Source: Gnetum montanum
Taxonomy: Eukaryota; Streptophyta; Gnetopsida; Gnetales; Gnetaceae
Length of the DNA stretch: 64,000 bases
Reading direction: 5' to 3'
Assembly: GCA_015680685.1 (NCBI GenBank)
Contig: MNCI01014175.1
Location: 74,813-138,812, forward strand
The position numbers were made by a program, and so were the translations under genes. Below, in pieces: positions 9,890-21,751 of the stretch (positions are counted from its first letter, which is position 1; each line of letters begins with the position of its first letter). A model generated the notes under the pieces. The model made no database searches, was not told the DNA's origin, and worked only from the letters and a program-made list of their open reading frames with translations.

Positions 9890-10850
9890 TTTTCCCCTTT
9901 TTTTTTGAGAATACAACACATCACTATAGGTCCATCACTAATGTCCCCTCTTTACACTTGATTCAGTCATGTCAAATCATGCCAAAGAGTTCTTTTGATG
10001 ATGGGATAAGACTACGATGCTATAATGGTAATGTGGTCATAGGAAAATGCTTATGAAGATTAACAATGCATTTCATAGTTGGCATCATGGCTATGACACC
10101 AACATGTTGGTCAGTCAATGGTTTTGATACTTTGTGTTTTTGAAATGTTGGTCACTTAGAAAATGCATTTGCGGACCTAACATCTTGCTCCAAGGTATCT
10201 TTGGCCATTAGGTTTCTTCCTTTGCATGTTTGAAGCCATTGGTTTGGGCTTTTTGTCTTCATCGACCTTTTTAACTTCTTGGAAATTTGCTTCCCCCTTT
10301 TTTTTGCTGGGGTGAAACCTTCATTATGTTTCTTTTCCAAGGCCAATTTGATTATATTTTTCCCATCGAATGAGCTGTATTATACCCAATGGACTTAGTG
10401 GTTTTCCCATTGAATGAGATGTGTTAAATTCAATGGACTTGTGGGTGGATAATGGTAAAGGGATGTCATATGGCCATAATGCATGAGTGTCAAATATTGG
10501 TCAACATTGTTATTTAGGATAAGGAAGCTTATAATTAAGCTACGGGATTAGATTTAAGAAGCGGTAATAGGAATGTGATGGAATAAGCACTCTTGGTATA
10601 GCAAGACAAGCTCACCAAATGTTATGCATGGAGGTTACATGGTAACTTGCAACTATGATGAGTTTCATCTTCATGATGACTTTCAAGCTTCATCCTACAA
10701 GCACAACTCCAAGAGAAAAATAAAATCAGACAAAGAAAACATGTTGGTATAGTACATTACATAATGTCACATAGAATGATTAAACTAGGCTACCATAGGT
10801 TACACATGCCACAAAGTTTAGTAGCTTTCCCATTGTGCAAAATAGATCAT
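9890..10850 (-). other. T3 3' untranslated region
   Basis: The reverse complement of about 10340-10500 aligns with T5 62690-62880. Shared blocks are AACAATGTTGACC, TTGACACTCATGCAT, CATATGACATCCCTT and a twice-occurring TTTCCCATTGAATGAG-like unit. This fixes the strand of T3. I see no gene here. Confidence 0.6.
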
Positions 10851-12350
10851 GCAAGCTCACTTGTTATTGGCTATGAAGGTCGTTGATGTTGGGTATTGAA
10901 GGCTAGATGTAGTAAGGCTTTAGAAAGGAATGTTTGACTAGATTGGCCAATTCATTTCCATCGATGTTGGCTATTCTAAATGCTCTATTGTGGTAGGCCT
11001 TGGTGACCAAGAAAGACCCTTTATAGTTGGCTAAGAATTTTTTTGCATGCTTGTGGATGGCCTTGAGGACTAGATGCCATTGCTTGATCTTAAGCTTGAT
11101 TAGGTTAAGATGGTGCTACCATTTTTATCTTTCTTGATATTTCTTGACGTGAGCAAGCATTTGCACCTGTTGCTTCTCCATTGAGTCTAGGTCCATGGTA
11201 CATAACTTCTTATTTTATTCATCATTGATGAAGTCTAACAAGGCTACCCAGAGCAATGATACCTATACTTCAAGAGGTGAAACAACTTCAGAATCATAAA
11301 TCAAGCTATAAGGGGTTACACCAGTTGTGATTTGAAATGTTGTCCCGTAGGCCAAAAGTGCATGGACAAGCCACTCATGCCACTTGCGTTTGTTATTGTT
11401 CAACATATTTTTGAGCAAGTTTATGATGACCTTATTGCTAACTTCTATTTGTCCATTGGCTTAAGGGTAATAAGGTGATGAAAAGAAGTGCTTAATTACT
11501 AGGTCATACCAAATGTTTTTCATTTCTTCACTACTAAAATATGACCCATTATCTATGACTATGGTCATAAGTATGCCAAAATGGACTACTATGTTATCAA
11601 GTATAAATCCACAAACTTGTTAAAACGTCATCCTTCTTAGGGGAATAGCTTCAACTACTTTGTAAAGTATTTTGTTGTAGTGATAATTAAGCTATGCCCT
11701 ATAGAAGATTTAGGTGTTATAGGTCCAATAATTTCCAACCCCCATCATTGAAATGGCCAAGTTATCTAAGTAATGCATAACTTAGTTGGTGGAACATGTA
11801 TTAGGTTGCTATGACATTGACAAATGTCATAAGTTTTAACCTTCTATAGGAAATTGTTGTCCATATAGGGCTAGTAATAGCCTAACAATCTAACCTTGGT
11901 AGCCATGCCTCTAGGTCCTATATGCCCCCCACATACACCCTCATGAACCTACTCTAGGACTATTTGGGCTTTGGTTTTAACTAGCATAATAATAATATGC
12001 CATTGTGGTACTGTCAACATATGTGTTATCAACCACTATGATATAATTCTTTGATCATTTATGTACAACATCCTCCTGAGTAGTAATCAGGGATTGTGAA
12101 GGTTCACCATTCATAAGCTAGAACTTGATATCATCATACCACTCCTTTACAGGAGTAGTATGAACAACGACCATAAAGGTATCCTCAGTGTTTTTCCTAA
12201 TGGGAATAACTAAATCTATAGTTAAGGTGGGCCACTTCCTAAACACATATGGCATCACACTAAGGGATAGTATTGCAATGGCATTGGATATAGTGTTATT
12301 AGTTTAGGATATGTGTAGGATATCAATATTTATAAATTATTGCATTAGCT
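10850..12350 (-). pseudogene. T3 integrase remnant
   Basis: On the minus strand, the zinc-binding region is legible near 11940-11860 (GVCGGHIGPRGMATKV, then GYYWPYMD). The core start follows near 11720 (LEIIGPITPKSSIGHS) with IITTTKYFTK. Later parts are out of frame but align with the T2 and T4 integrase up to about 10900. Stops and small indels are frequent. The catalytic core survives here as DNA, in contrast to T5. Confidence 0.7.
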
Positions 12351-12411
12351 TCTTCTCTAGGTCATAGTAAGGTTGCAAATGTTTGATTGTACAAGTGTAA
12401 ACCTTGGTTAC

Positions 12412-12650
12412 TTAGTTAACCACAAGTTGTGAATCACCTTTGATCATTAAGCATTTAATTTCTTGATCATGAGCTACCATCATCCCTTTGAGAAAACCCT
12501 CATACTTTACTATGTTGTTAGTACATGGAAACTTGAAATGGTAAGCAAAGGGTTGGCTTTCGCTAGATGGAAATGTAATGATGGTAGCAGCCTTGGCCTC
12601 ATGGGTAGTTGAAGCTTTGTGAAAGTGCATGACTACCTCATAACCCTCAG
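12412..12650 (-). pseudogene. T3 archaeal-type RNase H remnant
   Basis: The frame from 12630 to 12412 reads MHFHKASTTHEAKAATIITF, then a strand ending FPCTNNIVKYEGFLKGMMVA, then KGDSQLVVN. Judged against T5 (FDGVST, VEYEG), the first Asp is His and the catalytic Glu of the EYEG motif is Lys. The domain would be inactive. Confidence 0.75.
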
Positions 12651-12699
12651 GTACTTGGCTAATGATGTTGACATGTTCATTGGGTAACTTAGGATCAAT

Positions 12700-14160
12700 A
12701 GTTTAATGGTCATCAACTAGTGAAATGATGAGTTATGCAACTATAGCTTAACCTTTCATTAAGGCTTGAGAGATGTAATGAAGGTCAAAATATGCTATTA
12801 TGGCTTTCCATCAGACTATATGGCTACTTTCATAGATGTTGTTCATGATGGATCTAAGCATAGTATCCTTGCTAATGACATTTACTTGGATCTTAAAGTG
12901 GTAGTGTCTCCACTTCTTCAACAAGAAGACTAGTGTTAGAAAATACTTCTCCACTTCAGTGTATCATGTCTCATGGAAAATAATGCATGGATAAGATAGT
13001 TAACTAGAAACTCCACTCCATCATCTCATTTTTGACAAAGTAGAGAGCCAATGGACTTGTTAAAGATAACAAGGTAGATGTAAAAGGATTTATAATTTTG
13101 TGTAGAATAGACCATTGATAGTTGTGCCAAGTATTTCTTAAGGTTTTCAAAGGTCTCTTGATATTGTGTTGTCCACTCATAGTAAATTCCCTTTTTAAGT
13201 GTTGCATGGGCTATAACTTATCTGTAAGCCTAGTGATAAACCTATGGATAAATTATAATTCGCCTTGTAGTCCCTTAAGCTCCTTAAGGTTGGTGGGTGT
13301 AGCCAAGTTGGATATGGCTCTAACCTAATCAAGATCAACATGTATCCCTAGTTTAGATACTAAAAAGCCAAGAATCTTACCAATTTTGATAGTAAAGACA
13401 TACTTATTAGAGTTAAGCCTAAGTGCATACTTGAGGAATTATTTAAGTACAAGGTCTTGGTCATGCACATGATCATTAGTCTACATAGTTGTTAAGAAAA
13501 CCTAGCATGTAATCACTAAAGATATACATCATAGCTCATTGGTAGGTTGTTGCTGCATTCTTTAGGCCAAATTACATCATGGTATAGCAAAAGGTAGCCC
13601 ATGGGGTCATGAAGGTCATGCTAAATTAATGTTCTAGGTTGATCCTAATCTAGTTATATCTTGATAACCTATCCATAAAGGATAATAAAACATGTTTATC
13701 CATACTATCAATAAGTTGGTCAATACTAGGCAAATGAAAATCATCTTTAATGGTTGCCTTATTTTGGTCTCTGAAATCTATGCATATGAATATATTCCTA
13801 GTTTTCCTAGGGACTAACATTGTGTTGGACATCCATTCTACATAATCAATAGCCTTGATGAAACTAGCTTGGTATAGTTTTGTGATGTCATCATGAATTG
13901 CTAAGGCCAAATGAAGTTTAATCTTATGAAACTTTTGCTTAATTGGTCTAATGCTAGGATCAAATATGATGTTGTGTTTAATCTTATTGAGGCTATGTGG
14001 TTGACAAGACTCTTAGGCTTAAAATCAAGGCAATTAAGGTCAAGCATCATTTAACATCACCATGAGGCCCACTTAGGTTTAAAGGAAAACTAGTTTATTT
14101 TTAGGTGTTCATACTCTAGTATTGCATGTCAACCATAAACACATTAAGTGGCACTAGGGT
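12700..14160 (-). pseudogene. T3 reverse transcriptase and RNase H remnant
   Basis: Minus-strand pol. Near 14160 the start aligns with T5 59310-59480 (AGTGCCACTTAATGTG, GTGGGCCTCATGGTGATG). RT fingers/palm residues are open from 13910 to 13650: HDDITKLYQASFIKAIDY, ICIDFRDQNKATIKDDFHLP and LLSFMDRLSRYN, the last corresponding to FMDGFSGYNQ in relatives. The thumb and RNase H continue in shifting frames to about 12700, including the MQHLKR block near 13207. Confidence 0.75.
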
Positions 14161-14789
14161 AAAGATAAATAAATAATACCAAAATGCTAAACTATGCAAA
14201 TAAATGCTATTTTAATGCTAAGAAAAATACAAATGAGGTGAACCAAGGCTATAGGAGGTAGAAATAGATAAATAAAATGGGATAAAGGCCAAACAAAGAT
14301 CAAAAAAGGTAAATAGAAAATGGTTGAAATACCATGAAAGTATGAAAAATAAGGTCAAATATGATCAACTACGATTACACTTTTGCTAATTTTAAGCCTT
14401 AGCAGGCCAAGGTTACATTGTGTTAAATGATGGTCAAGGATGGTCAAACCTCTTCACTTAACACTAATAAAAGGTTAAAGAAAGATCAATAGAAGCCAAA
14501 ATATAGAAAATAATGAAGATAAAGTAATATTTAAGTGATGTAGAAATTAAACAAGGTTAAAAAGGCATAAAAAGGTCTAAATGGGTCGAAGCATTGTGAA
14601 ACAAGGCCAAATCAAGCAAAGTGACATACATGTGGTAAAGCTTGGTCCTTATTGATAAAAAAGGGTTAGATATTGCTAGCTTTAGGTCTTAGAAAGACAT
14701 TATTTTGAGGATATAAGAGTGATAGATGAGTTTGGACAAGTATTGGTGCTATTTTAAGGCTATTTATTTATAAAAGTAAGGCTTTTTCG
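14161..14789 (-). other. T3 region upstream of pol (intron-like, AT-rich)
   Basis: AT-rich sequence with many short tracts such as GGTCAA and AAATGG. By alignment with T5 58860-59285 and with the T4 acceptor at 27270, it precedes the second pol reading frame. No gene is seen. Confidence 0.4.
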
Positions 14790-17700
14790 ATACCCATGGT
14801 GGCCAACATGGGTGGGGTGATCCCCAACATGGATGAAATATCTAGGAAGTTTTCTAGGTTCTTCTTGAGTATTTGTTAACATATAGTTTCTTGTATGATC
14901 AACATAGTGGATTGGGGAATGGGATAGGTCAATTTTGGTGTCAATTTTAACCTTTGGAAGCCTTCATTAAAGCCTGAAAGTGCCACTCATGTTAGAGAAA
15001 CTTTGGCCAACATGGCCCTAGTGTGGATACCAATGAATATGATTTTTATGAAATACAAAGGATTACATTTTGGGTTCCATAGTCTTCCCAAGGTAGCACA
15101 AGTTCATAATAGCCAAAATTGGCTATTTTGGAGGTTAAAACTATCAAAAATGTAAGTCTAAAGGTTATACCCCACAGAGCCACACTAGCTAGCATGGATA
15201 GTAGAGGTCTTGGTATGGAATACATGGATATAGATTGTTATAAGGTCAAACATGATTGATCTATATCTAAAGCTAGGTTTTAGTAATTGTGGGATTCTAA
15301 AGGCAAGTTGTGAAGACATCTAAGGGGTGTCATTTATGTGAAATGATATTAAAGGATTCATCCACATTGGCCAACATGGTTCCATCATGGCTTAGTTTGG
15401 GCAGCCTTACTTTTTAGATTTAGTGTGATTTCAAAGGTAGATCAACCAAGGTTTTAGGCTTCTAGGGTTGTAAATAGTGATTCCTAAGATTTTTGATCAA
15501 AACTAGCTAGGTTTGAAGGCTATTTGAGGTAAGGTATGATTATATCCCCCTAAGTCATGTTTGGCAGCATTGTTGTAGCATGGGTGAGGGGGTCTAGTGG
15601 GTTTCAAAGATTAAAATGAGGTCAAAATGCTATCAAATTAAGGATATGAGGTCTTAGGTTCTACTAGTGTAGGTTTTTGGATTTTGGGAATGTCGATTTG
15701 CTATTAAAAGTGGTATGGAAACTTACCCACACTAAAGCCATGCAACCTAGTGTGGCTTAGTCCTTCACTAGCACGGATATCATGAGATATCAAGTTTTGG
15801 TAGGTTTTGATAGCAAATCGATCATGCATGTAAGCCCCCAAGGTTTTCAATGTTAATGGATAGGGTTTAGGATTAAAACTGGTAATTTCTAAGGACTTTG
15901 AATAGTGCTAGAAGTCATCTCCCCTCAAGTAATGCTAGGCTACCCTAGCCCACATGGCCCTAGCATGGATGATCAAAGGAAAATAGCTTTCTACCACTTC
16001 TAGTTAGTTTTTCTAGTTCTAATGGCTTTTAGAGGTGCTGATAGGGTATTAAGGTTAAGGTGGTAAAAGTTGAAGTTATTCTAATGCCTCCATGAGCCTT
16101 CCATGGGCCTTCCTTTAGGCACCCACATTGGGTCCATGCTAACTAGCATGGATGAGGGGGATTCTTAGTGTGGAAATAATAGTGGTCATGGAAAAGGATT
16201 AATTTTAGCAACTTTTAGCTAAAAAAGTCTCTAGGAAGTTTAGGAGATCAAAATGTGTCAATTTTGATGTTGATCTTGGAAGTTTTTGATCATACCTCAT
16301 TCATCCATGCTGGGGTAATGCTACTTAAAATGGATGGGGTTCTCTTGTAGTATGGCTCCACTTTAACTCATTATTTTGACCACTTTTAATAATATTTTAT
16401 AAGGTTTTGAAGTTGTCATGATTTTAGGGTTCATTGGCCAAAATTTGGCATCAAAATTGACTAATTGGAAGGCTTTTTGATGTTTTCTATAGTCATCCCC
16501 CCTAAGCAATAGTAGGTAGTGTGGCCCCAATGTGGAGAAAAGGGGGAATGATATTGTTTTACAATTTTTGGTTGATTATATGATGTATACTGATTTTGGA
16601 AGGCTCTAGTAGGGTTATGAGGTTACTAGGGTAGGTTTTGAGCCTTTTGTTTGGGCTCTAAAATGGGTTTTAGGGCTTACCCTCAATGTACTCGTACTAG
16701 ATCCATGTTGACTAGNNNNNNNNNNNNNNNNNNNNNNNNNNNNNNNNNNNNNNNNNNNNNNNNNNNNNNNNNNNNNNNNNNNNNNNNNNNNNNNNNNNNN
16801 NNNNNNNNNNNNNNNNNNNNNNNNNNNNNNNNNNNNNNNNNNNNNNNNNNNNNNNNNNNNNNNNNNNNNNNNNNNNNNNNNNNNNNNNNNNNNNNNNNNN
16901 NNNNNNGGGGGGTGGGTTTCCTTAGCATGGTTAAGGATTCAAGCATAAAAATTGACTCAAAATGTGGTAACTATTGAATATCGGAGATCATGGATGGGTG
17001 TTTAGGCTACTAGAGTGGGTTTTAATGTCATTTAATTCTATGGAAAGGTTGTTATGATTTATCCCTAGGGCACCCATGTTGGAATTTTGCTAGCTAGCAT
17101 GGGTGAGGGGTTCACCAGCATGGAAAATGTCTATGGCATGAAATTTGACTTAGTTTTGATCAAATCAAAGCTATCAAGGGCTGATGAGAGGTGTTAAGGT
17201 TAAACAAGGATCACTGGGTGATCAATTTTGGGGTTTTAAGATTGTACCCCACCAATCGATGCTAGGACCAAATTGGATAGCATGGATGGAGTCTTCCTTA
17301 GTTTTTCTCTACCAAATCTCGAAGTTTTAGGCACCTTTGACTATGTTTGATAGAGTTTCAAAGTTTTTGAGGATGGATAGTAGGGTTCTAGGATACATGA
17401 GCCTACCTTGAGGTTGAGTAAGGGCTTGGTAGGCAACAGAGAGTGGGTAAGGATGTTATAACCCCTTGGGCAATGTTGGACCAATGTGGATGAGGCTTAG
17501 CCTAACATGGTTACCCAAAGTGACCAATTGTATGAAGGTTTTACCCCCTACTAGGGTCTAGAGTTTAGTAGTGTTAAGTGAAACTACCAAAAATAGTAAG
17601 GAGGTAGGGTTGTAAGGATATGGGGTGGAGGAGGTAAGGACCCACATTAGATCCACACTTCCTAGCATGGGTAAGGAAAGGATAAGGTTAGAACATGGTT

Positions 17701-17850
17701 GTATGCATTCTAGGGGGTCTAAACCTCAACATAGATGAGATTTTCAAGTTAGAAAACACTTTCAATGGAAGGTGTTTAGTGGGGCCAACTCCAAATTTCA
17801 AAAGTTTTCCTACCATCCTAGTGTTGGTTGGACTTTTACCCCTCTATACT
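14790..17850 (-). repeat. T3 palindrome array, ~190-bp spaced units
   Basis: Roughly sixteen diverged units, each with a core built on CCATGCTA..TAGCATGG flanked by CCCCTCATCC and CCAATGTGGG (minus-strand sense). Clear cores lie near 14795, 15180, 15370, 15570, 15745, 15940, 16130, 16310, 16510, 16690, 17080, 17265, 17470 and 17655, about 190 bp apart. The best dyad is at about 16135-16155. Sequence between cores is AT-rich and barely alignable. The array lies between the antisense gene start and pol, as in T5. An assembly gap interrupts it. Confidence 0.65.
16716..16906. other. Assembly gap (191 N)
   Basis: A run of N interrupts a unit of the T3 array. The gap length may be estimated rather than true. 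Apparent reading frames crossing it are meaningless. Confidence 0.98.
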
Positions 17851-18124
17851 ACCAATTCACCATGAGTTTTAGTGCCTGAAATTGGCAATGGGAATAAGGA
17901 AGAGGGTGCCTAGGTTTAGATCTAAATTTTATGTATAATTTTGCTAAAAATCAAATGTAAATCTCATTCTCTCATCATAGCACCTTGCCTAGAGCCCTTA
18001 CAGAGATCCTTACATTAGAAAACCTTTCAATATTCAAGGTGGATGATCCAAGAGCCCCATCAGGTAGTGTTGGAGCTTAGATCCTTCAAAATTTCAAGGT
18101 TTCTATAGGGTTGGGGGTAATCAC

Positions 18125-20601
18125 CATGAAGAGAAAGTGAGAAAGAAGTAAAATCCCAATGTTGGAAGATGTAGATGTAGTAGCTAGGAGCATCTCACAC
18201 CTTCCATAGTTTGTGATAGGGTAGTGTTTGTTTGCGATCACCCCAAGGTAGATCTAGGCTATTGTATTCAATAGAATTAAATTTTGGAAAAATAACACCC
18301 CATATTTTTGTGTTTTCTATGTAGTTTCAAGGTTACTTAGTCATTTATGTCTTAATTTATGGCTATTTTAAGTTAGGTCTCTACAATTTGTGTGTGTGTT
18401 TTTACTATTTTTAGCAAAAAAGCAACCCTACTTGTGAATTTTTTGTTAAGAAAATGGCTATGAATTACTAAAATTTAAGGTTTTTGGTTTTTATAGTTAG
18501 GTTTTAGGTTTCTATTAGCTATGTTTTCATTTAATTTCTATTTGAAATTAGTTTTTGGTATTTTTTGGCAATGGTATAAGGTTGTGTTTTGTGCCATTTT
18601 TAGTTTTTTCATGAAAGCTCATGAATTTTTCCTACGAAAAAAATAACTGTTCTGTATGTTTTCTAGATATGGAAATTTAGCTCTAAATTTAAGGTTTCTA
18701 ATGGTCTTTGAGCCACTCAAATCAAGGTATACTTGATTTTTAACAAATTTTATCATGAGGCTACTCGAACTAGTTTTTCTAGGTTGTAGCAATTTTACCC
18801 CTTAGAGATGGGTAGAGTTGGCATACTATATGATTTTTCATGCCAAGGTCCCATGCCCCTAGGAATACTTGGAGATGTTGGAAGTGTTTTAAACTTGGTT
18901 TTAGGATTATTAAATTTTTTTTACTATTTTTAGTAGTGATTTTTCTATGGTTGTTTTTAGGTATTAAGTGTTGTTGTGTAAATGTTGTTTGAACTAAGGC
19001 ATGATTTGGCATGATGTTTCTAATTTTGGTTGATCATGTAAACATGGAAATGTTTTGGATATAATTATTAAAATTTATTTAGGCTATGAGAAGCTTGATT
19101 TTTTTTGTGTTTTCTAAAAGAATTTTTGACTAACACCCTAGAGTTTTTGTAGTCACTAGTTTCACCAATAATTAGGATGTATAGGTAAATTTCCCAAGAA
19201 ATTCTAGGTGTTGATTGTATGCTATTGTTGGTTATAATTTTTGTTGATTTTGATCTTGTTAGTGTTTTTTGTAAGTGCTATCAATGAGGTTCTAACATTA
19301 TGTTTTTCTTCCTTTGTAGGGCTTTCCTTAAGCTTATCCTAATCATGGTTGAGCTTGTGGGAATTTTGTGTTGTGTTAGTCTCCCCAAGCCCAACACTCC
19401 TCTCACTAATTTGATCCTAGAGGAGGATTCCCTATGGTTCTAGTTGGGGGAAAGAAAATTTCTTTCCTACCTCCTCTAAAATTTCTGTGTGATGTTATGA
19501 TCACACTTGTCTATGCACATAGTTGGGGTCATAGTGGAGACCCTACTACCCTAGTCATCTAATATGATCATCAAATTCATAATAGATGATCCTAAGACAT
19601 GCATAGAAGGGAAGTTGTATGATAGTAGAGACATCCTTGGGACTCAAAATTTAGCTCAGCTCTACAACATGCCATAGTATTATCAATATAACATTGATAA
19701 TACTTTGATGTTGGCACATCTAACCCACATAGTGTTTCAGAATCCTCTTGGTATAGTGTACCATTTGGTAGGGTGAGTATGGTTGTAACATATGGTTTAT
19801 TTTTGTTTTAATTGTTCTACCTACCTTTATTTAGATTTATAGGTTTCTAACATTTTGAATGCTACACATCTTGTAGGTACAAGATTAGTAACAAAGGTTT
19901 GGTCAAGAATGATTAAACCTTGGAGGTGGCTTAGACTGCGATGGGTTCATTTACCCAAGGCATTAAGATTAGATACATAGTGGTTGAACAATTAAAGGGT
20001 AATTTCAACAAATACATCCAAACCTTTGCCCCATCCTTGAAGAGGTTTTTGACCACTAAAATGATCCATAACTGGTGGACAACCCCAAAACTCCTTCTAG
20101 AACTAGACACTATTGCTGGAACCTCCACGCAACCCTTGCCTAGCAAGAAGAAGAGAGGTAAGAATAGATGATTTTGGCTAAGTTAGCATTTTTACAATTA
20201 TGAAATTTTAGGCTATTTTTATTGTAAGTATCCTAATGGTTTTGATTTTTTGTTTTTTTTTTTCATATCTTGGTTATAGATAATGTTTTCATGTCTTATC
20301 TAATTGGCCATTTTTGCTATCTTATAGGGGCTTCCACCCTTCTAGCCTCACTTTGATCATTTTAGGATGCACTGAGGAGACCCTCATTCTAAAATTTGGT
20401 GAGGTGGAAGTAGCATAGTATTGGTTGAGAGAGTAGATCCCTAGAAATATTCAAGCATGCATTACCCATGTGATCTTACTTGATCTTTTCATGGTGCCTG
20501 CCCCAATCATTCCTATAGCTAAGATGATGAAAATCATTGACTCCTTCAACAAAGAAACCAATAATGTGTAGTGGCTACAAATCATTATACTCATTAATGA
20601 G
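18125..20601 (+). pseudogene. T3 antisense gene, 5' exons (interrupted by Ath1)
   Basis: Plus-strand copy of the antisense gene, opposite to T3's own direction. A possible start is ATG at 18125 (ACCATGAAGAGAAAG), aligned with the T5 ACCATGGCCAAGAAAAGG start. One exon ends at 19772 with VFQNPLGIVYHLVG and donor GTGAGT; T4 has YFQNPPGTVHYEGG|GTAAGT. The next exon is 19877-20157 (acceptor TTGTAG, donor GTAAGA) and contains a readable run with KRFLTTKMIHNWWTTPK. Another starts at 20328 (acceptor CTTATAG) and reads LDLFMVPAPIIPIAKMMKII before Ath1 interrupts it. Several stops make it a pseudogene. The function is not recognised. Confidence 0.7.
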
Positions 20602-20828
20602 TGATGAATCACAATATTGGTACCATGATATTGGATCCATGATATTGAGTCTGCAATATTAGGGCTTGCCAAGCAATATCGAACATCTGGTATTGGAACC
20701 TGTCTCATTGCCTATAAATAAGAGGTGGGTGCACTTGGTTTTGGAATTATTTTTCTTAGTCCCTTACCCACATTCTTATAGTTTTCCCTTTCTAGAGTTA
20801 GAATTATTTCTGAGTGCCCGTAGTAGGA
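20602..20828 (+). repeat. Ath1 left LTR, first part
   Basis: Begins TGATGAATCAC; the right LTR begins TGATGAACCAT at 41712. A TATA box (TATAAATA, 20713-20720) is followed by GAGGTGGG and TTAGTCCCTTACCCA, shared with 41806-41870. It is cut at 20828 by T4, and the remainder continues at 32841. Confidence 0.85.
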
Positions 20829-21733
20829 TGAAACACCATGAAAATTTTGAGGCCTTGACGATTCAGCAAAAGGCTGGTGATCTAGAAAAAAGGTCACAAA
20901 AAAGTGCGACACAACAAGTTCCTTTTCAATTGAAGGTCTATTCTACCATGCCATGTAGCACAATACAAGCAAATTCCAGAATATGGAGCGAAGCGACGGA
21001 TGCACGACGGCAAAACTTCCAACTTTGCAAGTTATCTGTTTTGAAAATCTTAACTTTTGGCAAATTATGCTGCATTACGTTGCATAGTGTAACATTGCGT
21101 TATGCAGTGTAATGTCAGGAAAAAGTACGCCACAAACATCAGGGATGACAAATGTACAAGGCTTCAACAAACAATTTTTTTTCTTTACAGATGCGCTATT
21201 TTACAATGGACTATGCTATGAAGCGTAGTCTAGTGCAGTGTAGCGTAAGCATGGGCAATGGTTCCTTAATACAAGTAGTAGCAGTCTGCATGATGCGGTA
21301 TGCTCTCAAGCATGTTGTTTCATAGCCCCTGTTGCCAAATTCCCATTTTACGATGCATTACGCTTTAGTGCATAAGGCAGTGTGGCGTCGTAAGCTTCAG
21401 CAACCACCACATCAATCAACGGCATCTTGTAGGTTCAGGACATGCATCATTTAAACCGCATTTTCCTCTTGATCCTCACCTTATAAATGATTCATTTGAT
21501 GAAGAAAAAAGGAAGGTTGGCAAAACTTTTTCTTTGCGGGTTGGCAAAATTTTTCTTTCAAGGTTGGCAAAGGAGCAAAAGAGAATCAGCGATCGTAAGA
21601 ACGTCGGAGGTGATTGACAAGAATTCTTGATCAAAAACAATCAGCTACTAGATATTCTCCCATGGGTCTAACTTCCTTATGCCCAAATTGGTCAAATTGA
21701 GGTAGATTGATCCTTGCTTGTTTCATCTTTACA
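20829..21733 (+). repeat. T4 left LTR, 3'-truncated
   Basis: Aligns with 31505-32411 of the right LTR at roughly nine matches in ten by eye, then stops at TTCATCTTTACA. The last 424 bases of the LTR, the primer-binding site, gag and the PR N-terminus are gone. The next bases already encode the protease. A dyad GACTATGCT...AGCGTAGTC lies at 21209-21230, and a TATA-like TATAAAT near 21480. Confidence 0.9.
21209..21230. promoter_or_regulatory. Dyad in the T4 LTR
   Basis: GACTATGCT (21209-21217) and AGCGTAGTC (21222-21230) are complementary apart from one T/G wobble position, with ATGA between. The right LTR keeps a decayed version near 31884. The core is the same as in the T5 internal array. 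Confidence 0.5.
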
Positions 21734-21751
21734 TAACACCGAATTCAGAGA

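Larger units (their letters stand above)
9578..20601 (-). mobile_element. T3: old Tat-lineage element, 3' part (minus strand)
   Basis: Read on the minus strand from right to left: antisense gene (plus strand 18125-20601), palindrome array (17850 to 14790), pol start (about 14160), RT, RNase H, aRH and integrase (to about 10850), 3' untranslated region and truncated LTR. It resumes beyond Ath1 at 42308-43598. T3 is the closest relative of T5: the start of pol and the 3' untranslated region align over long stretches. CpG is almost absent. No reading frame longer than about 90 codons survives in pol. Confidence 0.8.

Noticed and set aside
16651-16977. Open frames running through the N gap on both strands
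   Set aside because: They consist mostly of N and cannot be evaluated.
20602-20606. Exact target duplication for Ath1 (ATGAG against ATAGC)
   Set aside because: Only the first two bases match and the flanking gene is discontinuous.
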